Source: Brachypterus glaber
Taxonomy: Eukaryota > Arthropoda > Insecta > Coleoptera > Kateretidae
Assembly (NCBI GenBank): GCA_958510825.1
Contig: OY294044.1
Location: forward strand, 81,452,895 to 81,516,894
DNA length: 64,000 nt
Direction: 5' to 3'
A program made the position numbers and the translations under genes. The notes under the pieces are model-generated. The model was not told the DNA's origin. It saw only the letters and a program-made list of their open reading frames with translations, and did no database searches. Every line of letters starts with the position of its first letter. Position 1 is the first letter of the stretch. Below are positions 10,901 to 22,105 of the stretch, piece by piece.

Positions 10901-11734
10901 GAATTTTATACCAAACTTTCTCAAATTTTATTAAACAGAACTGACTGGATCCCTTTAAGTCGATTTTTCTTGAGATATGATTTATTACTTTTGTTGGTGC
11001 TTGGGGGTAGTTTAACCCTCTTTGTGGGGGTGGATTTTAATCAAATCCAAGGGTGATACCCCTTTACGTGTTTTTTATGTTTTATATTACAGAAAAGTGT
11101 GTTTTTTAAATATTTTTCTGTAACATTAAACATAAAAACACGTAAAGGGGTATCCACCCCCACAAAGAAGATTAAACTACCAAAAAAAGAAGTAAATCAT
11201 AAATTATCTCAAGAAAAATCGAGTTAAAGGGATCCAGTCAGTTATGTTTAATAAAATTTGAGAAAGTTTGGTATAAAAATTTTGAGCACTTATACGTTAC
11301 ATTTTATCAATTCAAATTGAAGTTACAGATGTTTGAAAAAGAGGCCCAAAAACCTCTTTTTTTGCGGTCACTCTTTCGCTTTACGTATTTAAAGTACTTA
11401 TGTTCCCAAATCGTTTTTAAATATACAAATTATAATTAGTTTTAACAATGTAGACTATCGATATGTGTAACATTATGTTACTAACATACTATTTGCAATT
11501 ATGTTTGTCCTAATTTTATTAATTGTTAATAAGAGAACAAGGTTATATTGATGTTAATTTAAAATTATACTTTTGCATTCAAATTTTTCATACTAATTGC
11601 TTATAATGGTATAGTTTACAGATAATAAATTATATTTAACTTGCAGTTAACATTTAATTAATTTAATAAATATGTAATTATAGGAAGGGATCAAATGGTG
11701 GGTCACATACTATTATAGACGGGCCATTTTCGTT

Positions 11735-11870
11735 TCATTATTTTCTCCCGACTGCATTTTATCTTAGAGTACATTTAAATTAACTTATTTATTAATCGCC
11801 AGCTTCTGGATCATGTTCCTTTGGGTTCTAGAAGCTCAAAAAGCTGTAGAAATGAGGTACCCTAAAAAGC
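11735..11870 (+). repeat. weak copy of the 428-660 repeat family
   Basis: AATCGCCAGCTTCTGGATC and CTAGAAGCTCAAAAAGCTG resemble AATCGCCAGGTTCTGGGTC and CTAGAAGCTACAAAAGCTG at 502-565, in the same orientation. Confidence 0.5.
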
Positions 11871-12790
11871 TATTTTTAACCGACTTCCAAAAAGGAGGAG
11901 GTTATCAATTCGATGTGTGACTTTGATTTTTTTTATGTTTGTTCCCGCATAACTTTGGAACAAATGAACGGAATTTGATGAAACTTTTTTCAACTTAAAG
12001 AGAGCATTCATGAGGTGGTCCCGTTTTAATTTGACGCTCGGACAATGCCGTGTAAGCCGGGTAAGCCGGATAATTAATCATTTTAACTCAATTTCACTTA
12101 AAAACGGCTTAATTGGGTTCTACTACCAGCCAAATTTTTAGAGAAATTTCGGATAACTCGGATAAGCCGGATAACTTGATTAAGTGGTCAAATATTACGG
12201 CACACTAAAAATCTTTTAAATGCCGCTAAACTTGATTCTCTGGACCTGTAATAATAAAATACCAAGAGAAAATGATAAATGTTGTGATTTTACCAAAAGA
12301 CTTAACGCTTAAAGTTTAACAAGATTTTCTTTAGTATTTCGTTTAAAATAAGGTTGGTTAGACTCTTGGGCGCTGAAATAAAAATATTATTTTTATTTTT
12401 TAGAAGTTTATCTTTAAGATAATGACGTCAAAACGCACTAACAGTTCGTTGTGATGTCAGCAGCTTGCCGAGATGGAAGGACAACTATAATTTAGCTTAG
12501 ATGACATTACAAATCTATAATTTCTGTGTCTCTAAAAAGTAAAAAATAAAAACTTTTCGCAAAAAAAAATGAACCGACTTCTATGTCTAGGGAATGGTGA
12601 AATTGGCACCGACTTAATTATTTTTTATTTTTTACTTTTTAGAGATATAGAAATCGGTTCATTTTTTTTGGGAAAAGTTTTTTTAACTTCCCAAGTCATA
12701 TACGTAGCGTAATTTATTACATTCAGATTAAGCTATTTTCATAGTTATATACAATAATTTTGTGGCCATGGGGTAAAAACTGTGCCTTTG

Positions 12791-13183
12791 ACATATGTTA
12801 TACTTTCGATAGCTTTAATAAAAAAATGATTGTCTAAGCTGGGACACCCGGTATATTAATGTATTATTTATCACTCTAAACCAAAGGTTTATTAATTTAT
12901 TTATTGCGGTAAGCTTCAAACACATGTTATACTTTAATAATAACGCCAAAAAACGATTGTCTAAGCTGGGACACACGGTATGTTAATGTATTATTTATCA
13001 CTCTAAACCAAAGCTTAATATATTTATTGCGGTAACCTTCAAACATATGTTATACTTTGGATAGCTTTAATAATAACGCCAAAAAACGATGGTCTTAGCT
13101 GGGACACCCGGTATATTAATGTATTATTCATCACTGTAAACCAAAGGTTTATTAATTTATTTATTGCGGTAAGCTTCAAACAA
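12791..13183. repeat. tandem repeat, three ~125-bp units
   Basis: Units begin at about 12791, 12920 and 13043 (ACATATGTTATACTTT). Each contains TAAGCTGGGACAC[A/C]CGGTAT or a close variant and ends TTATTGCGGTAAGCTTCAAA. Periods are 129 and 123 bp. The array lies in the spacer of the 11873-16093 element. Confidence 0.85.
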
Positions 13184-13634
13184 TAAATTATAATGATTTT
13201 GTCAAGGTAAAATTAAAAGAAAAAGCGTGCTCATCATTATTGATTCTCAGAATCATTATCTTTAGTATTTGCTGATGAAGACTTCTTCTAAAGCCACAAT
13301 GAGGTCTATAAACCTACACAGAAATAAAAATGTTATTATAAATTATCTCTTTAATGCATGGCACGGTTATTTTTAAAAAAGTTTCACCTAAAAGGTCTGG
13401 CAACTACGATGTTTTTATTTTTAATTATAATTCTGTAGTGTTTTTTATGCATGCAATTGTGAGCCATCTATTTCTAAAAGTACACAACACTGAAAAAAAA
13501 GATCCGGTTGAGGAAACCAGATCAATAGTTAAATTCGGAACAATAATTTTTACTTTCTCATAAAGTTTTGTGATAAAAAATCTATTTTTTTTACCAAAAA
13601 ATTTTTCCTGAAACGTCGAGAGAAATTAAAACAA

Positions 13635-13790
13635 GCAAATAAAGATGTCTGTCTGTATGTCGGTCTGTGGGTCTGTCACGATAACTTAAGAACGCTTTGA
13701 GTTAGAAACTTGAAATTTGGTGTGCAGATGTATTTTTATATTATCTTGGACAAGTTCGTATTTAAGCAAAATTGGTTAAAGGGGCCTTAA
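13635..13790 (+). repeat. dispersed repeat with TCTGTC run and 'cgataacttaagaacg' motif
   Basis: TGTCTGTCTGTATGTCGGTC leads into CACGATAACTTAAGAACGCT and CTTGAAATTTGGTGTGCAGA. The same string of motifs recurs at 36620-36740 (plus) and, inverted, at about 21230-21330, 24580-24680, 26440-26560 and 53540-53640. It is a high-copy dispersed family, with no protein product supported. Confidence 0.7.
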
Positions 13791-14193
13791 CTTTTTTATT
13801 ATTTACAATAGGACGAAAATTTAAAAACCACCTTGGTAAATAAAAATTACACAAAATATGTTATTACCATTTTTTTCCATGCCCTTCTCAGTTCCCCAAA
13901 ATTAAAAAAAAAATCTGTACATAATTTTATTATTTACAATAGACGAAAAGTTTAAAAACTACCTAAAAGGTAAAAAAAATACACCAAAAAAAAAAAAATA
14001 TTTTTTTCCATGACAAGCCCCAAAATATGAAAATCATTTACAGCGAAATCCATAGAAAATAAAATAACAAATATTATTAATTAGATTAAACAAAAATAAT
14101 TTTTTTTTATGAGAAAGTACTCTCACTCATTCGAGACGTTTTTTTTTGCTGCTGCAACCAAAAATCTGGTAAGGGTACCAAAAAAAATGTTGT

Positions 14194-14211
14194 ACTTACT
14201 TATAAGTAAGT
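14194..14211. repeat. perfect 18-bp palindrome
   Basis: ACTTACTTATAAGTAAGT is exactly self-complementary, flanked by TTGT/ACAA that extend the pairing imperfectly. Confidence 0.8.
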
Positions 14212-14767
14212 TGTAACAACACGATATATTGTGCTATACCTCCTTGCAACAGCTCTGCTAAAGAGGGCCAGTAGCGCAAAACCGTAGTCTACCATCACTC
14301 GATGATGGGAAAAATAGATACATAGATAAAAATAAAACGAGATTTTAGAATTGGTACCTAAGTATATTTTTTATAAAACATTTAAGATCCTGATTTTAAT
14401 ATAAACATTAAATAAACAGTTACATTCTTTAAATATTTGCAAATGATCTGGTACCACCGGTACCGTACCAGGATACAAACATAATAAAAATAGGAACGTA
14501 TACTTTCACTAAATTCGGTGTAAAAAATCCGCTAGTAGTTGCGAAAAAACTCGTCTTCAGCGAGCTCTCGTACATAAATCTTCTTCGTGCCGAAATTTGG
14601 GTCAATTCGCCAGAATAGATTGCATAACATCGTAGTAGGTGTAAATGTTGGCAAGGTACTCTGAAGGTCACCAGTTGGCCACCATTTTTCGTAGTAGACG
14701 GTACATTAACCTTAACAAAATATTTTGCAGCTTTTGTGAAATTGCTTTATACTTAGGGTAATGTTTG

Positions 14768-14837
14768 GTAAGTTGGATCCATGGGAGGTAAGTTTGACCC
14801 ATGGGAGTAAGTTAGACCCATGGGGGTTAAGTGGACC
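14768..14837. repeat. ~20-bp tandem repeat containing CCATGGG
   Basis: Four units of the form TAAGTT-GACCCATGGGAGG (variants at 14769, 14789, 14808, 14828) follow one another. Each contains CCATGGG except the last, which ends GTGGACC. Confidence 0.8.
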
Positions 14838-15095
14838 AAGGGCTATTTTATAACAACATGATTTTTTATAACATCCATACAGAATAATAAAAATATATAT
14901 ATTCTTTTAGTTATATAAAAAATAAAAACTTTTCGCAAAAAAAGTGAACCGACTTCTGTCTCTAAAAAGTAAAAAATAAAAAACAAGCCGATACCAATTT
15001 CACCACTCCCTAAATTAAATACTAACAATTATTTTTATTGTTAAATTGTTTGCTGTTAAATTGGCACCGACTTATTTTTTATTTTTTACTTTTTA

Positions 15096-15331
15096 GGGAA
15101 CCTTCAAGTGTTACCAAAATTGTACCAAAATTCATACACTTCATACCCCGTTTCTTGAATTATTAAAGGCTGTAAAGATTTCATGTTTTAGCTACCCCCC
15201 CCCCAAATAGGGGGTGTGTTAGGGGGGTAGCCAAAATATGAAATCTCTACTGCCTTTAATAACGCGGGAACCGGGATATAAAGTGTATGAATTTTGGTAC
15301 AATTTGCGTTACGTAATACTTGAAAGTTCCC
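15096..15331. mobile_element. 236-bp palindromic MITE, PIF/Harbinger-like
   Basis: The left end GGGAACCTTCAAGTGTTAC and the right end GTAATACTTGAAAGTTCCC pair. Inner pairs include ATACACTTCATACCCCG with its inverse and GCTACCCCCC with GGGGGGTAGC. TTA occurs on both sides (15093-15095, 15332-15334). A 3-bp TTA target and ends starting GGG are typical of PIF/Harbinger elements. It interrupts the sequence TTTTTTACTTTTTAG...GTCGGTT, which appears uninterrupted near 12630-12660. Confidence 0.75.
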
Positions 15332-16459
15332 TTAGACACAGAAGTCGGTTTATTTTTGTTTGCGAAAAGTTTTAATTTTTTACTTTTTAGATACAAAGAA
15401 CTTGTAGATTTTTGAGGTCATCTAGGCTAAATTATAGTTGTCCTTCCATCGCGTCATTATCTTAAAGATAAATTTATAAAAAATAAATTTAGTAGTATTT
15501 TTATTTCAGCGCCCAAGAGTCCAACCAACCTTATTTTAAACGAAATACTAAAGAAAATCTTATTAAACTTTAAGCTTTAAGTAATAATCAAATAACGCCT
15601 TACAAATTTTATAATTTTCTCTAGGTATTTTAATATTACAGGTCCACAGAATTAAGCGGCATTTAAAAGATTTTTAGCCTGGCGTAATATTTGAGTGACT
15701 CCTTAATCAAATTATCCGGCTTATCTGACACACCGGTCTGGAAACAATTTTTAGCTCAACTTTCATATAACCTAAGTTTCGTATTAAAAGTCCAGACCGG
15801 TGTGCCGAATTATCCGATCATTTTCTAAAAATTTGGTTGGTATTAGAACCAAATTAAGCCGGTTTTAAGTGAAATTGCGTTAAAATGATTAGATTTATCT
15901 TAATTATCCGGCTAACCCGGCATTATCCGAGTTTCAAATTAAAACGGGACCACCTCATGAATGTTCTCTTTAAGTTGCAAAAGGTTTCATCAAATTTCGT
16001 TTATCTGTTCCAAAGTTATTCGGGAACAAACATAAAAAAACAGTCACACGTCCAATTGATAAACTCCTCCTTTTTTGGAAGTCGGGTAAAAAATAGTACT
16101 TGGCGCACTTACCTTACCACTTTTTAGTTAAAAAAAGTTTAACTGAATTTGCATTGCCTGAGAATTGCATAGTATAATACGGTTTTAAAACAAAAATAAA
16201 TAACCATGTTTTGTTTCATAATAAATCAAAGGATTCTTTTATTTTTTTTTAGCTTCCTTGGTATACATATTTCATTTTATAAACCTTTAGGTGCAAAACA
16301 TAAATTATTACACAATTTTCCACTAATATTTTTTTATAAATTAACTGGTTTTTAAACTAGACTTTATTAGATATTTCTTATAACTAATGTCTTATAAAGG
16401 CTACTATTAACATGTCAGTTCCTTCACATAACATACATTGTACAGTGAATTACAGACTA

Positions 16460-17220
16460 TTTTTTTCAACTATCATAATAACGGATTTCAACCAATAAAA
16501 AATAAGGCGTAACTATAACAAGGGTGTATTTTTGCCATTAAATATACATACAAATTCGAATATACAAAATCTAAAACACCAATTCTCTACCTTTTTCAAA
16601 TTGTATTCTGATGTATTGAAAATTATTTTCAATACTCCTCTCTGTCAGTATTACATGACACTATTTTTTTAACTAGGTACCATAATATCGGACTTGAACC
16701 ATTAAAAAACCAGCTATTATACAGCCTGTTCCAGAACTCGCGTACAGAAATTTGAGGGTATATTAAAAACCCTCTTTAAAATATGAAAAAAAATTCAAAA
16801 AAAGAAGAATCTGGAATAAGCATTAGTATCGTGGCTAGAAATCTCGATATGCCTGTTCTGTGTTTAATGAACTCTAAAGCAGCTCTTTTTAAGAGGCTTC
16901 TCCTGGCATTAATAATCATATTTGGAGACCTACAGAATATGTACCTGCAATAATTAAATTTGTTTCCATAGCTAAAAATTCAACTTTTGAAGGTAATTTA
17001 ACATCAGCAACAGTATTGGTCCACTTAAAGCGTTCTTATTTTTGAATTGAACGGAGATGGATTTTTTTTTGACATTTTTTTCATATTTTCCAGAGGGTTT
17101 TTAACATACCCTCAAATTTCTGTAGGCGAGTTCTGGAACAGGCTGTATACATTATATATATAATGACGGGGTATTTTCCCCATCAAATTCGAATATCCGA
17201 AATCGAAAATACCATTTTTT
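16460..17220. repeat. diverged tandem duplication, second unit split by a MITE
   Basis: Unit 1 (about 16464-16590) has CATAATAACGGATTTCAACC, ATTCGAATATACAAAATCTA. Unit 2 (about 16665-17215) has CATAATATCGGACTTGAACC before, and ATTCGAATATCCGAAATCGA after, the 424-bp element at 16722-17145. Confidence 0.65.
16722..17145. mobile_element. 424-bp TA-flanked MITE with ~55-bp TIRs
   Basis: The left end is TA|CAGCCTGTTCCAGAACTCG, and the right end is the inverse, CGAGTTCTGGAACAGGCTG|TA. Pairing extends to about 55 bp, with CAGAAATTTGAGGGTA / TACCCTCAAATTTCTG. TA lies at 16720-16721 and 17146-17147. There is no coding frame. The TA target suggests Tc1/mariner mobilisation. The host repeat unit is present without it just upstream, which supports a real insertion. 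Confidence 0.85.
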
Positions 17221-17479
17221 TAGCTTAATAATGTAATATTATAACAAAGTATCAACTAAATTGCAAAATTAAGATAATTATCATGCTTCATTAGCTTAAT
17301 TTTATTCAGTATTAATAAAATTTAATGAATTAGATTCTTTTTAATTCCAAAATATAAAAATGTCAATCATTAATTTAATGTATCAAAATAAATTAACATC
17401 AAATTAATAATTAAATATATTTTTTTAGATTTTTAAAAATAGTCCAGCAATAGTGCTCCAGATTCGGTATAGTTTGACG

Positions 17480-18373
17480 CACGGATCTGTGGCTACGGGA
17501 AATATGTTTGTAATGTGTGTGAAAGTGGGAGGCCCGCGGAAATGGTGCTATTTGCCCATGACATCACGGTTATGAAGTCTAACTCGAATTACAAATTACT
17601 TAGATCTGATATGCAAACAATATCAAAAACAGTTGAAGATTGGTTTACTGCCAACTCATTAAGTTTTAACCATTCAAAGACTGATAATATAATATTTAGT
17701 TTAAGACCACTAGATAACGATTTAAATAATAAAAATGTTAAATTCCTTGGTGTTGAGTTAGACTTCACCTTGTCATTTAAGCAACATGTTACAAATATGT
17801 CAAAAAAGATCACAAAATCCATATATGGATATATGGATATATATCTTCTTCGTAATATGAGATATACAGTTAACTTTTCAACCTCAAAAATGATTTATCA
17901 TTCACTCATAATGAGCACCTGTACTTATTCCATATTGGCGTGGGGCCACTCGTCGGAAGCTGACAGAATATTTGGTTTGCAGAGACGTGCTGTTCGTGTT
18001 CTTTGTGGGCTGGGATATAGAGAGGATGTAAAACAAAGGTTTATTGAGTTAAACTTATTTACAATTCCCTCTAGATATATTTATGAATGCCTACTATACT
18101 CAAAGTCTAATCTAAATAGGTACGTAACCCACGACGAGGTGCATAGACATAATACGAGGTCGGGGCGTGATATTAAGGTTGATTTTCTAAGATTGGAAAC
18201 ATCCAGAATATCAACACTGTACTATGCTCCAACTTTTTACAACAAACTTCCTCTTGAGGTAAGAACGCCTTTTATAGATTTGACGATTTTCTCGCACTTG
18301 CAGCACCCATCTTTGTACTTCGGTAATTTTTATTTTGTTTTATACATATTTGTTTTATACACAATATTGTCTT
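17480..18373 (+). pseudogene. LINE reverse transcriptase, C-terminal half, catalytic motif mutated
   Basis: The frame 17515-18375 (286 codons) starts inside the RT domain. Residues 13-16 are FAHD where active enzymes have [FY]ADD, so one catalytic aspartate is replaced by histidine. Downstream come NHSKTDNIIF (52-61), KFLGVELD (76-83), STCTYSILAWGHSS (134-147), LQRRAVRVLCG (155-165), HNTRSG (212-217) and FYNKLPLEVR (241-250). This is the usual order in Jockey/CR1-like LINE ORF2 proteins. The finger region and any endonuclease domain are missing upstream, and the last 25 codons look like untranslated sequence. It is a dead 5'-truncated copy. The 3' end, about 18470, finishes ATAAATATCTATCTATC, a tail also seen inverted at 32046. 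Confidence 0.82.
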
Positions 18374-18634
18374 AAGCTTTTTTTTTATATTTACTTTATA
18401 TTTAGTTTTATTCTATTGACGTATGTAAAATTTTTTAAATTATTAGCACAAATAAATATCTATCTATCTATCTTCTTTTGCTTCTTTTTGTTTTTCTTCT
18501 TCGTCTTCTTCTTTCTCTTCCTCTTTTTCTTCTTCTTTTTCTTTTTATTCTTATTATTCTTCTGTTTTGTATTCTTTTGCTTTTTCATCATTTTCTTAGT
18601 CTCGGGGATTAAATGGCCTTTGCGTTGGATAAAT
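18374..18634. repeat. 261-bp direct duplication, unit 1
   Basis: From AAGCTTTTTTTTTATATTTA to CTTTGCGTTGGATAAAT. It contains the LINE 3' tail (ATCT repeats) and a T/C-rich CTT tract. It is nearly identical to 18697-18957, 323 bp downstream. Its long poly-Phe/Leu frame is a by-product of the CTT tract. Confidence 0.9.
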
Positions 18635-18696
18635 ATATTATAGTATAACGCAGTTTATATAAAAATTAAAAAATACTTTTCTTATTTAAAATAACT

Positions 18697-18957
18697 AAGC
18701 TTTTTTTTTATATTTACTTTATATTTAGTTTTATTCTATTGACGTATGTAAAATTTTTTAAATTATTAGCACAAATAAATATCTATCTATCTATCTTCTT
18801 TTGCTTCTTTTTGTTTTTCTTCTTCGTCTTCTTCTTTCTCTTCCTCCTTTTCTTCTTCTTTTTCTTTTTCTTCTCATTATTCTTCTGTTTTGTATTTTTT
18901 TGCTTTTTCATCATTTTCTTAGTCTCGGGGATTAAATGGCCTTTGCTTTGGATAAAT
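18697..18957. repeat. 261-bp direct duplication, unit 2
   Basis: It repeats 18374-18634 with a handful of changes (for example TCTTCCTCC for TCTTCCTCT). A 62-bp AT-rich spacer separates the units. Because the duplicated block starts exactly after the LINE frame and includes its tail, it looks like local duplication after LINE insertion. Confidence 0.9.
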
Positions 18958-18993
18958 GATATTTACCATTTTCTTTCCAACTCACTGTTGCTA

Positions 18994-20317
18994 CACGGTT
19001 CACCTGGGCGATTTTAAATAAAAATTTCGTGGACCCCTACATTTTTTGGACTAAAACATACCTGATGACATAAGAAATCAATATCCATTTGAAAGAAATA
19101 TACACTTTTTTAGAAAGATAAAAAACGTTTTTTTGAGTAATAGGGTGTGTCAAAAAATTCCGATTTGCGAAATCCAAAACGCTCTCTGGCTCAAAAGTTG
19201 ATCCTTAGTAAAAAACAGTGGCCACTCAAAAATGAGCCAAATCGATTAATGTTTAGAGGTAGCTCAAAGCACTCAAACTTTAAAAAATATGGGTACCTAT
19301 TTGTCGGATAAAAAGTGATTGTATATAAAATTGAGGAAATTTTGGTGGGTTTCTTTGGTAATATTTAGAAACAATACTAATTGTGAGAAAACTAAAAAAA
19401 ATATATTTCCCCTTCCCTTAAGTTAGAACATAAAAAATCGCCAATTATTTGAAGATTTTGCGAAAATATATTGAAAATGGGCATATTTAAAAGGAAATCA
19501 CTTCCTTAGGAATGATTTTTTGACCAAGGTGCATATAAACTTTTTCTGTGTTTTTAATGTTAAATAACCACTCATTACTAAAATATTTGTTTTTTACTTT
19601 ATATTTTTTTATTTTTTTATTTTTGGTTCTTCATGCGTAAAAATTTACTTTTAAATGCATTTATATTTAAAACGGTTAAACCTGCGATGTTAAACCACAG
19701 AAACTTTTTTGTGTATTTTTACATAAAAAAGTATTCCAACCAAAAAATCAAAAAAAAGTACACCGAAAAAAGTTTTAGGCAAGAAACAGAAAATCCACCC
19801 GGTTTCTTATCGAAATTAATTTTTTTTACTCAACTTGAGGAAAAAAATTATGTTTTGTGTATAGTCATTAAGTTAACATGTATATATGCTTATATACTAA
19901 TATGTAATTTTGCAGATTTTTTATTTAAAACTATTTTTTATGCACTTTTAAAAACTTGCAAAAATTAAATTTTCGCGAAATCTTCAAATAATTGGAGATT
20001 TTTTCATGTTCTAACTTAAGGGGAGGGGGGATATAATTGTTTTGTTTCAAAATATTACCAAAGAAACCCTCCAATTTCCTCAATTTTTATCGGTATCAGT
20101 TTTTATCCGAAAAACAGGTACCGATTTTTTTTTTAAGTTTGAGTGCTTTGAGCTACCTCTAAACATTTATCGATTTGGCTCATTTTTGAGTGGTCACTGT
20201 TTTTTACTAAGGAGCAACTTTTAAGCCAGAGATCGTTTTTGATTTTGAAAATCGCGATTTTTTGACACACCTTATTACTCAAAAAATTTTTATTTAAAAT
20301 CGCCCAGGTGAACCGTG
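18994..20317. mobile_element. 1.3-kb fold-back element, CACGG ends, 4-bp GCTA duplication
   Basis: The left end CACGGTTCACCTGGGCGATT is inverted exactly at the right end (to 20317). Arms of more than 350 bp pair, including CTCAAAAATGAGCCAAATCG with its inverse near 20171. GCTA flanks both sides (18990-18993, 20318-20321). The CAC...GTG ends and 4-bp duplication suggest a Chapaev-like (CMC) element, by inference. The 19633-19968 frame in the spacer is not recognisable as a transposase. Confidence 0.72.
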
Positions 20318-20819
20318 GCTACCATTCATAATGGCTCATTGAAGTTAAAGCAGTGTCTAATATCCACATTCATGTCACAACAACCATTACTTATTTGTTT
20401 GTAGCAGATTGTTGATATATTACATGAACTATAGTTTTTTCATTGAAAATTATCTCGTATACTACCGTTGAATCTTAAGTAGTCGCCATATAAAGGTTCG
20501 ATTCATTCTTTGAGCAAAATCTTTGTGTACAAGTCTAGTAATTGTTTTTTGTCGTGCTGTACAAATCAAGGTGGGTTAAAAATAAACTTTATTATTTAAT
20601 AAAATGGCAAATTAAATCAAAGAAAATAAAAAAAATATTCCAATTTTTAAAAATTATCTTTATCTATTGTCCGCAAAATGAAAACCATTGAACAACTTAT
20701 TAGGAAATTACATTACGATTAAAAAAATATCGAATAAGCAAGAGTACCTACTTTCTCATAAAAAAATACACTGCCCAGTAAAATCGCTTTCCCATTTTTC
20801 ACCTACGCACATTAAATGG

Positions 20820-21480
20820 ATTTTTTATTATCAGATTCATTTTCAGCAACCTCAAAAACCCCAATACACAAATTTTCACTAAAACTACCTCCCACATTTC
20901 AGGGGGTGAAGTTAGAATTTTTTTATTATCAGATTAACTTTTAGCTACCTTAAATATCCCTATATATCAATTTTTACGAAAACTACCACCCATAGGGGGC
21001 GAAGTTGGAATTTTTTTATTATCAGATTTACTTTTAGCGACCTCATATACCAACTTTTACAAAAACTACCCCCCACCCCATAGGGGTGGAGAATTTTGTT
21101 ATTGTCATATTCAATTTCAGCAACCTCAAAAACTCCTATATAGCAATTTTCAAATGTTTGTTATTGTATTTACCCCATTTGCTCCCCTTGCCCTACCCCA
21201 ATGTTTACCAAAAACAATCTTGAGCGAGAACTTTTGGCAAAATATGTATGCTAAATTTCAAGTCTCTAGCTTGAAGCGTTCTTAAGTTATCGTGGATATA
21301 AGATTTCCCGGACAGAACGACCAATCCACCAATAATTTTTTTTTGCTTGAAATGGATTTATATCGACATAAAACGTCATAAAACGCAAAATACGCAAAAA
21401 AATTAAAATTTTTGCACGAATACAAGGCTTTTCAAAATTTTAAAAATTTACAAAATGGGAAAGCAAAAATAAAAAAAAAT
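20820..21480. repeat. dispersed repeat built of ~100-115-bp monomers
   Basis: Three or four monomers share TTTTTTATTATCAGATT, CTTTTAGC.ACCT and CCCATAGGGG-type motifs (starts about 20818, 20920, 21012, 21095). They lead into a tail with TTCAAGTCTCTAGCTTGAAG, CTTAAGTTATCGTGG and ACATAAAACGTCATAAAACG. The same organisation recurs at 24290, 26390, 40790 and 53395. No protein is supported. Confidence 0.7.
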
Positions 21481-21864
21481 GTGTAGGTACCTATTTCTAT
21501 ACATTTATAATAAAAATAGAAAAGTAAAAATAAAATAAATCGTTGATTACGATTAATAATGTTTGTGATTTTATTTTCTATGAATTTTATTGCTGTAAAT
21601 ATATTGTTTTTTACATTTTGAACAAAAATTATAATAAATTTTTCGTACATTTTTTGACATTTTAGGTGGTTTTTAAACTTTTCTTCTATTCTGAATAATA
21701 AAATTATGTCCAGAAACAATTTTTTACGTTTTGAGGAAAAAGAGAGCCATAAAAAAATAGTTATAACATTTTTTTGTAATTTTTGTTTAACTTTTGGGTG
21801 GTTTTAAAAATTTTGTTCACACAATATCTATAGAATAAAATTAAGTTGGCATTGGTATTAAGTT

Positions 21865-22016
21865 AAGGCCTATCCAGAAGCTTGCATAAGAATATAAAAC
21901 ATAAGAATGCGGTGCCGTGATTGGCTTACAAGATACATGGCGGCACTCAAACAATCCAATCACGGCATCGCATTGTTTTGTATTATGTTCTTATACGAGC
22001 CTGTGAATAGGCACTT
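21865..22016. mobile_element. 152-bp palindromic MITE, AAGGCCTATCC family, copy 1
   Basis: The left end AAGGCCTATCCAGAAGCTTG pairs with the inverse of AAGTGCCTATTCACAGGCTC. The core ATGCGGTGCCGTGATTGG pairs with CCAATCACGGCATCGCAT. The whole unit is one imperfect hairpin. A relative lies at 55964-56095. Confidence 0.75.
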
Positions 22017-22105
22017 AGAGCCATTTTGTGGTAATTTTCTAACATAAAATTTGTAGATGACGTTAAGCTAATTTTAAATTATTTTAAATTTTTTAAATAT
22101 CAACA

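Larger units (their letters stand above)
10131..11303. repeat. fold-back element with a 740-bp insertion in its left arm
   Basis: AACGTATAAGTGCTCAAAAT (10132-) is the inverse of the sequence ending at 11303. After the insertion, the left arm resumes at about 10901 with ATACCAAACTTTCTC, and GGATCCCTTTAAGTCGATTT and CCTTTACGTGTTTTTTATG also pair with the right side. The axis lies near 11100. AATTTT occurs at both edges of the inserted block (10152-10157, about 10899-10904), possibly a target duplication. No transposase is visible. Confidence 0.72.
11873..16093. mobile_element. 4.2-kb element with ~750-bp inverted repeats, no transposase seen
   Basis: The left terminus is TTTTTAACCGACTTCCAAAA, and the right terminus is its inverse (TTTTGGAAGTCGGGTAAAAA). 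Pairing continues for roughly 750 bp per arm: for example CATTCATGAGGTGGTCCCGT with its inverse near 15944-15963, and TTTCTTTAGTATTTCGTTTA with its inverse near 15536-15555. TA lies on both sides (11871-11872, 16094-16095). The interior holds a 3-copy tandem repeat, a Harbinger-type MITE and other repeats, but no transposase. In my recollection the CCGACTTCC...GGAGGAGG motif is widespread in insect repeats; this could not be checked here. Confidence 0.7.

Noticed and set aside
18335..19017. Phe/Leu-rich frames that look like membrane proteins
   Set aside because: They translate a CTT/TTT-rich tract that is part of a duplicated simple repeat.
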